Shown here one piece after another: positions 1 through 7,478 of a stretch of 64,000 nucleotides of DNA (the stretch's first letter is position 1; the number at the start of each line of letters is the position of its first letter). Location of the stretch: contig JBEKRX010000001.1 of assembly GCA_049518415.1 (NCBI GenBank), positions 124,001 through 188,000 of the forward strand. The letters are read 5' to 3'. Made by a program: the position numbers and the translations under genes. The DNA comes from CAVQND01 sp049518415 (lineage in GTDB: Bacteria; Verrucomicrobiota; Verrucomicrobiia; Limisphaerales; UBA8199). The notes below the pieces were generated by a model. That model was given only the letters and a program-made list of their open reading frames with translations. It was not told the origin of the DNA and did not search any database.

Positions 1-495
1 ATTTATCATCTCATACAACGCGCGATTAGCTTTGGGATCAACTTCATCAAAGAAAAAGTTCACTGCACGGTGTTTGTTCTCTAGATACGCGTGCGTTTCC
101 GCCTCGCCGAACGCGATGTTGAAAAAGTCTTGCAGGCACATCCCGCACGGCAAACGCATTTTCTGCTTATACCATTGGGGCATTATCTGGTCGTAAGCAC
201 GCACGTCGGCGAAGACACCTATGGCTTTGATGGTATGACGAGATGCAATTTCCCCAAGCCGGGCCGTCAAAGCGTTGATTCCAGAATCATTAAGGAGTGG
301 ACAGATTGTTCTCAACTGCGAGGAGTGAAAATACGGTGCCTTGTTAGCTTGTAATTCAACCTGCCACTCTTTGACGAGTTGCGACCACTTCTTCACCGTC
401 GAAATATATCCAACGACACCCGTCCACTCCGACCCGCGTTGCTTGCCCGTCGGATCGTGCGTTCCGGTTTCGTCGCAATAAAACTCGAAGGGCAT
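1..495 (-). CDS. DUF3800 domain protein, 3' end cut off by window edge
   Basis: An open frame on the minus strand begins at ATG 493-495 and runs off the left edge without a stop (165 codons). The start reads MPFEFYCDETGTHDP. This matches the opening of DUF3800 proteins, where an acidic D-E-(S/T)-G motif sits in the first beta strand of an RNase H-like fold. Further along are FHSSQLR and FFFDEVDPKANRALYE, also in keeping with DUF3800, which keeps later acidic residues. DUF3800 genes are frequent in mobile and defence-rich regions, but their biochemical role is not settled. No clear ribosome binding site precedes the ATG, and the frame stays open a little further upstream. The family call is by motif recognition and is fairly secure; the function is unknown. 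Confidence 0.75.
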   Translation of the reverse strand, partial: MPFEFYCDETGTHDPTGKQRGSEWTGVVGYISTVKKWSQLVKEWQVELQANKAPYFHSSQLRTICPLLNDSGINALTARLGEIASRHTIKAIGVFADVRAYDQIMPQWYKQKMRLPCGMCLQDFFNIAFGEAETHAYLENKHRAVNFFFDEVDPKANRALYEMIN

Positions 496-605
496 GATGT
501 TGACGAACAGTTTGCCGCCAGTCTGGACGCATATTGAAGAAAGCCTTTCGCTTCTCGGACGTTCCTCTGGCCGCTCTGAAACCTTACTGAAGTCCTTTCG
601 GCGGG

Positions 606-1110
606 TCAAGGAAGTGGTTGCCCTTTTCCGGGTCTGACACCCGTGCTGGCTTGCCGCCCACTCCACACGCCCTGGAGCCGTCGAGGATGGCGGCGACGTG
701 ATGGCCGGTCGCCCGGTGTGGCTGCCCCGCACGAAAAGCGCCTCGTAGGGCCTCCGGCACCTTGCGATGGCCGCGTGGATGAATGCCGCCAGGTCTTCGC
801 CGACGACGATTTCCTGGAAGCCAACCAGGAGCGGGCCTTCAGCCGGGAGCCAACTGGCAACTTTGACCAGTTGGGGATACGAAAGTTGCAAGCCGCGCCT
901 GCGAAACTCGGGCTGCGGCTACCAACCGGCTCGCCCTCGTTGAAATCGCCCATGATCATCGGGTTGGCCTTCGGGTTCCTGGCCGGGTCCCGGATGGCCC
1001 ACCGCAACAGCACACAGTCATGCCGAGCTGCCTGGCCTTGCCGTCGTCCTCCCCCATCGGTCGGCGCAGGTGGACGACGCGGACATCCAGAGCGGCGATG
1101 CGCGGCTTCG
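606..1110 (-). pseudogene. Degenerate EEP (endonuclease/exonuclease/phosphatase) gene pieces
   Basis: No intact gene is visible, but two pieces of an EEP-family protein can be read on the minus strand in different frames. One piece (about 935-1010) contains AIRDPARNPKANPMIMGDFN, the GDFNE motif near the end of the EEP fold. The other (about 640-860) contains VGFQEIVVGEDLAAF, equivalent to the early VGLQE motif. Their order is reversed relative to an intact gene, because the late motif lies upstream of the early one. They therefore look like remnants of two adjacent broken copies. The same sequences recur at 2198-2290 and 3540-4137. Confidence 0.6.
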
Positions 1111-1213
1111 GAAGTCGTCGCGGACTTGTCAACAACTGTTAACATCCCGCTGCCGCAAAAACGAGGCGCAGGCAGGCACCTCGCCGCTGTCAATCAGGTT
1201 GCCCAGCACCATG

Positions 1214-1340
1214 CCCGGCCCGCCTGTGATGATGAGCGCCCGGCTGGAGAGGGCCTGGCGGAGCGCCGCCTCCTGGCTGGGCGCAAGTTCCTTACCGGTC
1301 TTGGCCTGGCACCAGACGACGCCCTTCTCGAAATCAATCG
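1214..1340 (-). pseudogene. Fragment resembling the RecD2 helicase Walker A region
   Basis: A minus-strand frame reads KTGKELAPSQEAALRQAL and then ALIITGGPG. In RecD2-type superfamily 1B helicases a segment of this form, an L-x-x-x-Q-x-x-A motif followed by viTGGPGtGKTT, makes up the nucleotide-binding Q motif and Walker A loop. Here the match stops right after GGPG. The GKTT part is missing and the frame continues into unrelated sequence, so this is a short broken-off piece rather than a working helicase. It directly abuts a recombinase fragment, as expected for a recombination scar. Confidence 0.45.
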
Positions 1341-1486
1341 CCGGGAAGGCGGACGGCGAGCCGACGATCCTTGAGAAAGAGGCCGTAGCGCCGGAGCCAG
1401 CGGGTGTAGGTTTTTTCGGTGTTGATGGAAAGGTGACGGTGGCTACAAACCGCACGGACCAAACGGATTGCATCTTGACTTCGCAT
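1334..1486 (-). pseudogene. N-terminal fragment of a tyrosine recombinase
   Basis: A 50-codon frame starts at ATG 1484-1486 and stops at TGA 1334-1336. It contains RHLSINTEKTYTRWLRRYG, which matches the SAM-like core-binding N-terminal domain of XerC/integron-type tyrosine recombinases (hysxrTexxYxxWlrrF). No catalytic domain follows; the sequence switches to the RecD2-like scrap. The frame is probably a decayed integrase remnant, divergent from and next to the TIR gene. It could still be translated as a short peptide, but nothing supports a function. Confidence 0.6.
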
Positions 1487-1494
1487 GATGCAAA

Positions 1495-2184
1495 ATGCGC
1501 GCCATCGGTTCTATGATGGGACTCAAGAACAGGAACGAATGGCTGGCTGATTGCCTCCGATACATCGCAAGTGATGAGCGGTGGGGCCTCGCGTCGTGGC
1601 AGAAGGACCTTGCCCAGTGGCTTACCGATTCTCGGCAAACCGAGTTAGCTGAGAAGGTTAGGACCATGACACTGGTATTCCAAGAGGATACAGACCTTGC
1701 TTGGGCGCATAATGCCCAGACGAATGGCCTCATGGTTATCAGGAATCTACTCGATGTGGCCAAAGATCGGCAAGATCGCATTTTCCTCAGCCACAGCAGC
1801 GGTGACAAGGACCGAGTGCGCGACTACTACAGAACCCTCAAACAGCTTGGATACAACCCCTGGTTGGACGAGGAAGCCATTGCCGCAGGAGCGCCGCTTG
1901 AGCGAGCACTTCTTGAGGGCATGACGACCTCAATGGCAGCGGTATTTTTCGTCACAAGGGCCTTCAAAGACAAGGGATACCTCGGCACCGAGATAGATTA
2001 CGCGGTAGCCGAGAAGACCAAGCGTGGCGACGGGTTCGCCATAATAACATTGGTTCTCACCTCCAGCCGCCTTGCGCCAGAGGTCCCTGAGCTTTTGCGA
2101 CGCTTCGTATGGAAACGGCCTGCCTCCGATCTTGCGGGGCTGCGCGAGATCCTCAAGGCGCTTCCGACCTCTAAGAAACCTTAA
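1495..2184 (+). CDS. TIR-domain protein with alpha-helical N-terminal region
   Basis: The product is about 222-229 residues. Residues 1-95 form a mostly helical segment I do not recognise. From about residue 96 a TIR domain begins with RIFLSHSSGDKDRVRDYY, followed by LKQLGYNPWLDEEAI, MAAVFFVTRAF and YLGTEIDYAVAE. The glutamate in TEID lies where TIR NADases keep their catalytic Glu. Bacterial TIR proteins commonly act in anti-phage defence by degrading or cyclising NAD+. Three in-frame ATGs (1495, 1513, 1516) are possible starts and none has a convincing ribosome binding site. The gene lies alone on the plus strand between decayed gene pieces. The TIR call is firm; the defence role is inferred from family and island context. 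Confidence 0.8.
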   Translation: MRAIGSMMGLKNRNEWLADCLRYIASDERWGLASWQKDLAQWLTDSRQTELAEKVRTMTLVFQEDTDLAWAHNAQTNGLMVIRNLLDVAKDRQDRIFLSHSSGDKDRVRDYYRTLKQLGYNPWLDEEAIAAGAPLERALLEGMTTSMAAVFFVTRAFKDKGYLGTEIDYAVAEKTKRGDGFAIITLVLTSSRLAPEVPELLRRFVWKRPASDLAGLREILKALPTSKKP

Positions 2185-2197
2185 GCCTAACAATCGG

Positions 2198-2290
2198 GTC
2201 AAGGCGGACCGCCGCCGCCGATTTCCTGGAAGCCCACGAACAGCAGGGCTTTAGCCGGGAGCAGGTCCGGCCTACCGGGGCAGACGCCGC
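2198..2290 (-). pseudogene. Short EEP-gene fragment (VGFQEIGGG)
   Basis: On the minus strand this piece reads AKALLFVGFQEIGGGGPP. It is the same VGFQEI core found in the EEP remnants at 606-1110 and 3540-4137, and the DNA around 2207-2247 is recognisably similar to 788-829 and 3961-4001. The rest of the gene is absent. I see no gene in the following stretch (2291-2613), which leads into the DUF2971 gene. Confidence 0.5.
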
Positions 2291-2613
2291 TGCGATCTTG
2301 CGGGCTGGATCGCAGATTCGGCCCGTTTTCGGTAAACCGTATGGAACGGTTTGGAACCGTTTCGGCATCGACCGCCGTAAAATGACTGTATGGGTGCCCA
2401 TAGTGAGGTTTTACGGCACCGGCCATTCTGTCCCTGCCTGTGCTCCTCGACCAGCGCCTTGGCCGTCCAAGACGGCGCACCGATGACGTGGTGGCTCTAT
2501 GGTTTTTTTTGTTTACGGCCTGCGGCCCTGCGAGTATAAGGAAGTCCCATGAGAGGGCGGCAGTTTATGGAGTTTTGAGTCGCCTGCCCAGTGAAACGCG
2601 GAGACTAATTGCC

Positions 2614-3534
2614 ATGAGCGTAGAAATGCTTTTCCCACCCGACCGACCACCGGCTCAGGACAACATGCCCTTGTGGCGCTACATGAAGCTGAGCACGTTT
2701 TTCATGCTTCTCGAAGGGAAGGCGTTCTTTCCATCGGTCGCCACTCTGCAAAAAGGTGACCCGTTGGAGGGCGATCTGATCCCTGAGCGGGGGTGGCTGT
2801 GGGCACGGCTGAATGAAGTGTGCGGAGGAGACTCGACCCGACTTGTGGAATGGCTTGAGCGGAAAGGCGAAGGTTGGGAACCGGGGTTTCTTCGGTCAAA
2901 CCGGGACGATGGACATCTTCAGGGGAATATCCTCTCAAGGCTCTATATCGGACAATTAGCAAAAAGAAGGGCGGTATGGTGTTGGTTTTACGCACTCCAC
3001 GAATCCGCTGGGATGTGGTCGGTTTATGGGAGCGGGGGGATCGCAGTCGGCACACGATTGTCCAAATTGATCTCGGCTCTCCCACAGAACGTGCAATTTC
3101 AGATCGCTCCAATCACTTATGCGAATCGAAGCACTCCTTCGGCCCTGAGCTACTTCAACCCGGAGGATGTCCGCAACAAGGAGCTGATCCACCGGCCCCA
3201 TCTGATGAAAGGGCTGGAATATCAGCACGAAAACGAAGTCAGGGTCACCACCATGTGCTTGCCGACAAAGCCGGGTCGGCTAATCAAGGACATCAAGCCA
3301 GTTGCCTTGATCGAGGACGTGGTGATCTCTCCGCTGCTCCCCTTTGAGGAAGCCAAGGCGGTCGAGGCTCAGATACAGAAATACCGATGGCCCGACCCTA
3401 AACCCAGTATCCGCCGCTCGTCGCTCTTGGGGCGCATCGCGGAAGAACAGGAGAACATGGAGTGGATTTCAGACATGTTCCCCTCGATTATGGCGGATGA
3501 GGAAGACCTCCCGCCGCCCCTCGACAAGCTCTGA
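2614..3534 (+). CDS. DUF2971 family protein
   Basis: The predicted protein has 306 residues. It has the DUF2971 opening, with LWRYMKLSTFFMLLEG followed by a short F-P-S-x-A-T-L stretch and DPLEGD. A central CWFYALHESAGMWSVYGS block and a late ENEVRV segment are also seen in this family. DUF2971 proteins are soluble proteins of unknown activity, often found near defence and mobile genes. I chose ATG 2614, which has GGAG about 12 bases upstream and puts the family motif near residue 30. The open frame extends 58 codons further upstream, but that sequence is not protein-like. The gene ends six bases before an EEP remnant on the other strand. Confidence 0.75.
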   Translation: MSVEMLFPPDRPPAQDNMPLWRYMKLSTFFMLLEGKAFFPSVATLQKGDPLEGDLIPERGWLWARLNEVCGGDSTRLVEWLERKGEGWEPGFLRSNRDDGHLQGNILSRLYIGQLAKRRAVWCWFYALHESAGMWSVYGSGGIAVGTRLSKLISALPQNVQFQIAPITYANRSTPSALSYFNPEDVRNKELIHRPHLMKGLEYQHENEVRVTTMCLPTKPGRLIKDIKPVALIEDVVISPLLPFEEAKAVEAQIQKYRWPDPKPSIRRSSLLGRIAEEQENMEWISDMFPSIMADEEDLPPPLDKL

Positions 3535-3539
3535 GACGA

Positions 3540-4137
3540 ATGAACCCGCACTGCCGGAGGAGCGCAGCACGTCCAGGGCCTGGCTGTCGCTGCGGCTCTC
3601 GCTGAAGCCGTCGATGATCGCCAGGTTGGCCTTGAGGTCATTGGCCGGGTGACGCATGGCCCGCCGCACCAGCGCCCGGCACTGGTTCCGCTGCTTCTCT
3701 AAGCCGCCATTCCTGATGACCTGCCCAGGTGGACGGCGCAGATGTCCATCGAGGTCACCGCGTTGGTTAGCCGGAGGACCATGTGCTCCGACAGCTCGCG
3801 CTCCAAGTCGGAGACTCGCGACGGTCGCCCGTAAACACCCCAGCCGCTCGACGTGTCCAGGATTGCGTCCACGTTTTGGCCGGTTGACGTGTCCCTGCCG
3901 CGAGCGAACAGCGTCTGATACCGGCGACCGTATCGCGCCGTGGCGGACTTGGCCAGCGCCGCCAGGTCTTCGCCGCCGCCGATTTCCTGAAAGCCGACCA
4001 GGTGCTCCGCCGTGGCGCTGGCCCTCTCCATCCGCCATCATCCAGTAGCAGTTCAGCGTCACCAGGGAGATGCTGGGCGTGGCAGTGGCTTGGCCGAGCG
4101 CGAGCAGCAGGCTCAAGATTGTAAACAAAATCCTCAT
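3540..4137 (-). pseudogene. EEP-family secreted nuclease/phosphatase gene with two frameshifts
   Basis: This is the best preserved of the EEP remnants. The first frame, from ATG 4135-4137, encodes a signal peptide (MRILFTILSLLLALGQATA) and then SLVTLNCYWMMADGEG. The reading frame then shifts near 4030 into AEHLVGFQEIGGGEDLAALA and YQTLFARGRDTSTGQNVDAI. It shifts again near 3715 into RAMRHPANDLKANLAIID-GFSE, where GDFNE would be expected. Together these give the normal order of an EEP domain, so the gene probably decayed by two small indels. Intact EEP proteins cleave phosphodiester or phosphomonoester bonds. A sequencing artefact is possible, but the fragmentary copies nearby favour real decay. 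Confidence 0.7.
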
Positions 4138-4195
4138 GGCCCCAGCCTCCCGATCTCGCGACACAGCGGCTCCAGGTCGCGCTCATCGAGCGCCT

Positions 4196-4786
4196 TCACG
4201 TTGGTTTTGGGTCGGGCCTGGGCTTCTCGCTCTTGAGATCGCGCAGCAGCCTTTCAAACGCCTTGGCATAGGCGTCGTGGTCCTTCCACTTGCGAAAATC
4301 CCCGATGTGCCGCGTTCGGCGTATGTCAGCCGCCCACCCACCCTCCACATCCATGACGGCTTGGTCCACCCGGATGGGGAAGACTACCAGGCGGTTCTCC
4401 CTCCGTTCTCTTTCAAAAGCCGCCTCCACTTCCTTCTCCACCCAGTTGCTTTCAACGGAATGCTCGGACAGGACGATCAGCAGTCTGTCGTAAATGCGGA
4501 TCGCCTCGTCTATTTTCAGGCGGAACTTTTCGCCAATTTTTAGATCGTCGGGCGCATACCAGCATCGAACGCCCTTGCTTTGGAGATCGGCGTAGAGCCG
4601 CTGGACGAATGCGTCATCCTTGGTCGAATGGCTGATGAAACAGGAATAAAACTCGGACGCCGTGCGGGGGAGCGAGGCAGCGAATTGAAGGCGAACATCG
4701 CTCAAGCCAAACTCAGCTGCTCTCATATCCCGCTCAGCCTTCGAGAAGAAGGCCAAGGCCCGTCGGATGAATTCAAACGACTTCAT
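4196..4786 (-). CDS. TIR-domain protein
   Basis: The 196-residue protein contains a TIR domain from about residue 46, with FYSCFISHSTKDDAFVQRLY, then LQSKGVRCWYAPDDLKIGEK, IYDRLLIVLSEHSVESNWVE and FRKWKDHDAYAKAFERLL. The glutamate following the W in ESNWVEKEVE fits the TIR NADase catalytic position. Relatives known to me often carry a longer N-terminal region, sometimes pentapeptide repeats. Here only about 45 residues precede the TIR, so the N-terminus may be shortened. The start ATG overlaps the stop of a small upstream minus-strand frame (4783-4989), which could couple translation. It is probably a signalling or NAD-consuming defence effector. Confidence 0.8.
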   Translation of the reverse strand: MKSFEFIRRALAFFSKAERDMRAAEFGLSDVRLQFAASLPRTASEFYSCFISHSTKDDAFVQRLYADLQSKGVRCWYAPDDLKIGEKFRLKIDEAIRIYDRLLIVLSEHSVESNWVEKEVEAAFERERRENRLVVFPIRVDQAVMDVEGGWAADIRRTRHIGDFRKWKDHDAYAKAFERLLRDLKSEKPRPDPKPT

Positions 4787-5269
4787 TCACCCATAGGTTT
4801 TTCGTCAACGCGAGTCGTCCGCTTCGTCCTCACGTTGATTATTGCGAGAGCTTCAGCGTTGCCCGGAGCAACCTGGGCAATCAAGCCGTGCTCTCCGGCC
4901 CTGTCGCCCTGGAGCGGTGAGTAGCCCGACCCGATCAGCCAAGCACCTTTTTGACCCCGCCATCTGGGGATTGCACGAGGGCGGCTCACCTTGGCCGGAG
5001 TTGCGGAAGGGTGTTGGCCAGCGACGACTCCGCACCCTGATGCAGCTGGCAGTCTAGATGCGCCAGGCCGTTACCGACCAAATCGCCAGGATTTTGCCTG
5101 CCTCGTTCCGCAACGCCCAATTCGGGTTCAAACTGACCCGATGATTGTTATGCTCATGGATTTATTCGAGGGCAGTGGCGCGGCGACGCAGGCGCTCCGC
5201 CGATGGGTGACCGGGAGGCCCAAGGTGAAGGTGTAGAACCTGCTGGCTCCGCCGGGCGAAACGCTGGAC
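4787..5269. other. Stretch without a convincing gene between TIR and next plus-strand frame
   Basis: Two small frames are visible. One on the minus strand (4783-4989, 68 codons) ends in a 4-base overlap with the TIR start and could be a leader or a gene remnant. One on the plus strand ending at 5236 reads DLFEGSGAATQALRRWVTGR, which looks protein-like, but it stops just before the 5270 gene. I do not recognise either, and both may be decayed ends of larger genes. Confidence 0.3.
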
Positions 5270-5560
5270 ATGAGCGAGCCGCCGTCTGAAGCCTTCGACC
5301 GGCGCGAGGCCGTGCTGCTGACCGGCGAGACGGTCGAGCGCGGCAGGCAAAAGCTGCTGCCCATCATCCGCACCGATGCCGGTGGGTTCTTCGGCTTCGG
5401 CGAGCGCGACGGCCCCAAGATCGACAATTTCGAGGGCAGGTTCGCGCATCTCTTTCCGCCCAGGCGACCCACCGCCGAGGACAGGGAGCTGGCCCGTGCG
5501 ATGCTGGCGGCGATGGGCGTCACCGAGAAGCGGCTGCGCGGCGATATTGAGTCGAATTGA
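5270..5560 (+). CDS. Hypothetical protein, 96 residues
   Basis: I do not recognise this protein. It is charged and soluble, with LLPIIRTDAGGFFGFGERDG in the middle and a helical C-terminus (EDRELARAMLAAMGVTEKRL). There is no signal peptide or membrane segment. It shares strand with the protein-like frame just upstream and with the 5685-6077 gene. The three could be pieces of one former gene or a run of small genes. The ATG at 5270 has only a weak upstream purine stretch. Coding potential is plausible but not certain. Confidence 0.45.
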   Translation: MSEPPSEAFDRREAVLLTGETVERGRQKLLPIIRTDAGGFFGFGERDGPKIDNFEGRFAHLFPPRRPTAEDRELARAMLAAMGVTEKRLRGDIESN

Positions 5561-5684
5561 ACTGCCAGGCTGTGGTCGGTTGCCGAAGCAGCTTCTGAAT
5601 CCTGGGCAGTGCGCAACCACTCACAGCCAAACCAGATTAAGAGTCTTGCCTCAGCATGAATGCCCTGATATACGGGATTGCGGC

Positions 5685-6077
5685 ATGATTATCGTTCAAG
5701 GCAATTTCACCCGGCTCGTCAACAGTGAGGTGATACGCCGGGCCATCGTGCGGGGCGTCATGGAAGGCGTGTTCGGATACACGAGCGGGGCGGTGCCCAC
5801 ACCGAGGCCGGACGGCAAATACCAGGTCGCGCCGACCAAGGTGCGGTTCGAGACCGACATTGCCGAGGACGAGGTTGACCTGGAGTCCGGCTTCATCTTG
5901 ATGCCGCAGGCGATACCCGTGCCTTCCCCGGTGACAACGCCAGCCCCAGGAGGGCAGCCGGGCCAGCCGCCGCAGCCGGGCACCGGGCCTGCACCAGTGG
6001 CTCCGGGAACCGGCACCGGGCCTTCGGCGATCTCGGAGACGCCCGCGCCAGCAGCCTCTGCTGCCGGAGGATTCTAA
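5685..6077 (+). CDS. Hypothetical protein with proline/glycine-rich tail; possible C-terminal fragment
   Basis: The predicted 130-residue protein begins MIIVQGNFTRLV and contains AIVRGVMEGVFGYTSGAV, then VRFETDIAEDEVDLESGF. The last 50 residues are a low-complexity tail rich in Pro, Gly, Ala and Thr. The block ending in RGVxEGvFGYtSG looks like the extreme C-terminus of large DUF499-type ATPases of restriction/defence islands, so this may be the leftover end of such a gene. That assignment is a weak recollection of motif shape. ATG 5685 has GGGA about 9 bases upstream, and the frame is open upstream to 5376. No N-terminal ATPase motifs are present here. Confidence 0.45.
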   Translation: MIIVQGNFTRLVNSEVIRRAIVRGVMEGVFGYTSGAVPTPRPDGKYQVAPTKVRFETDIAEDEVDLESGFILMPQAIPVPSPVTTPAPGGQPGQPPQPGTGPAPVAPGTGTGPSAISETPAPAASAAGGF

Positions 6078-6086
6078 AGCAAGTGG

Positions 6087-6611
6087 CTAATGCTTCCAGC
6101 CGGTTCCGTTCTCGTTTTTGCCTCTTTCGATTGCGGCAGCAACCGCCTCTTGATGCGCAATCATTTGCTGAACATTCCGGTCGAGTTCAAATTGAATTAG
6201 GCGCTCGACCATATATCCGGGCGGATGGGATTCAACGAATTTTTTCACGGCTACCGGGTCCTTCGCCCATTCCGATGCCATTGCAAGAGCCTTCTCGTCA
6301 AGCTCCGTTTCTTCTTCTTCTTCTTCATCCGGTTCTGGAGGAATTTCGATCTCTATTTTCGGAATCCAAAGAGCTTCAAGGAGGGTGTTCATGAAGGTCC
6401 TCGGGTCGTCATACCGCCATTTGCGAAAAGTGATTTTGCCCTTGATAAGGTTCTGCTCAGCCTCCTCTGACCAGAAAGGCCCGCGCGGTTTATTCAGAAA
6501 AGACCAGACGCGCGCACAAAATTGACGAACGCGCGGTGTAAGCGGACCCGAGCCAGTGAGTGCGCGTTTTGGCTTCAGGAGCGGCCCGCTTTTAGGCTTA
6601 AACCAGTTCAT
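6087..6611 (-). CDS. Hypothetical protein with acidic run, 174 residues
   Basis: I do not recognise this protein. It begins MNWFKPKSGPLLKPK and has a helical middle (RVWSFLNKPRGPFWSEEAEQ). A nearly pure glutamate run (PDEEEEEETELDEKA) follows, and the C-terminal helix ends near GKNENGTGWKH. No membrane segment or signal peptide is present. The start ATG (6609-6611) is preceded at the right distance by GGAGG, one of the clearest ribosome binding sites in the island. That site lies over the end of a small upstream frame (6614-6742). It is probably the last gene of a leftward set of small island genes. Confidence 0.6.
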   Translation of the reverse strand: MNWFKPKSGPLLKPKRALTGSGPLTPRVRQFCARVWSFLNKPRGPFWSEEAEQNLIKGKITFRKWRYDDPRTFMNTLLEALWIPKIEIEIPPEPDEEEEEETELDEKALAMASEWAKDPVAVKKFVESHPPGYMVERLIQFELDRNVQQMIAHQEAVAAAIERGKNENGTGWKH

Positions 6612-6613
6612 TT

Positions 6614-6742
6614 TCAATTCCTCCAGGCCGCGCCGGTCTTGCCCGCGCCGAACTGCTCCATCCGTTCCAGGAGCCACTTGGCAACCTGGTGGAACATGAT
6701 GCCGTCCGACAGCAGCATAAGGCCGGTTTTTTTGTTGGCCAT
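6614..6742 (-). CDS. Possible 42-residue small protein
   Basis: This frame starts at ATG 6740-6742 with MANKKTGLMLLSDGIMFHQV and ends AAWRN with TGA at 6614-6616, three bases before the next start codon. The peptide is helical and well composed for a soluble small protein. The tight spacing to the following gene suggests translational coupling. No good ribosome binding site precedes its own start, so it could be a chance frame. Its function is unknown. Confidence 0.3.
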   Translation of the reverse strand: MANKKTGLMLLSDGIMFHQVAKWLLERMEQFGAGKTGAAWRN

Positions 6743-6852
6743 TGTGACGTTTTGGCCTCTATCGCCAGGTTTATGGCCTGGTTGTTCGGCAACAGAGAAA
6801 TCGGCCAAAACAAGATGCCAGTCCTCGACGCGAGCCTGCCAGAAGTTGAAGC

Positions 6853-7440
6853 TCATTTGCCCGATTTGGCTTGGTCCCATCCAATATCATATCCGACCTG
6901 ATAACCCAGAATCCAATCTTTGAGTCCGCCCTTTGCGGGGTCGAACTGGACACCGCCCATAGTGCGACGGGCGCTCGCATCCAAATCCTCCTGGCTGGCA
7001 TGAGGTTTTCCCGACCTATAGGCCATCAAGCCCTCCATCCTGCCTACGGTAAATCCGGCTTGATAACTGTCGCTGTGCGGCGTCTCGGTGTTGCACCCGG
7101 CCATATCCGCAATCCAGCCGATTAACACGCAGAAAACGATAATGCCCAACCAGCCCAGGCAGCCCAAGCCTTTGCCTGCCTGCTTTTGCTTTTGCGGCGG
7201 CCCTGCCGATGGTTGTGCCGGTGCCGTTCCAGGAGTTGGCGCAGGCGGTGCGCTCGCCTGCTGTGCTCCCCATCTTTCCCATTTTTCATCAAGCTGCTCC
7301 GGTGATTTGGATGCCGGTTGTGGTTCCGAGGGAGAAGCCGCTTCTTTGGGCGAAGCGGCGATGGGACAGCCGCAATGCGGACAGGCTGTGGCCTGGGTGG
7401 ACACTTCTTTCCCACATTCAGAGCATTTAATAAGTGCCAT
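6853..7440 (-). CDS. Zinc-ribbon membrane protein
   Basis: The 195-residue protein opens with a zinc ribbon, MALIKCSECGKEVSTQATAC continuing PHCGCP. It has two CxxC pairs (C6/C9 and C20/C23) that would bind one Zn ion. A Pro/Ala/Gln-rich linker (residues 30-90) follows, then one transmembrane helix (LGCLGWLGIIVFCVLIGWIA, about 93-112). The outside domain is Gly/Tyr-rich, with YQAGFTVGRMEGLMAYRSG and GYQVGYDIGWDQA. Zinc-ribbon plus single-span architecture is common in small proteins of unknown role on mobile DNA. It sits in the leftward gene set, 38 bases from the 7479-8072 gene. Confidence 0.65.
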   Translation of the reverse strand: MALIKCSECGKEVSTQATACPHCGCPIAASPKEAASPSEPQPASKSPEQLDEKWERWGAQQASAPPAPTPGTAPAQPSAGPPQKQKQAGKGLGCLGWLGIIVFCVLIGWIADMAGCNTETPHSDSYQAGFTVGRMEGLMAYRSGKPHASQEDLDASARRTMGGVQFDPAKGGLKDWILGYQVGYDIGWDQAKSGK

Positions 7441-7478
7441 AGATTAGACTCGCGTTATGGATTCACTCGCCAAGCGGA

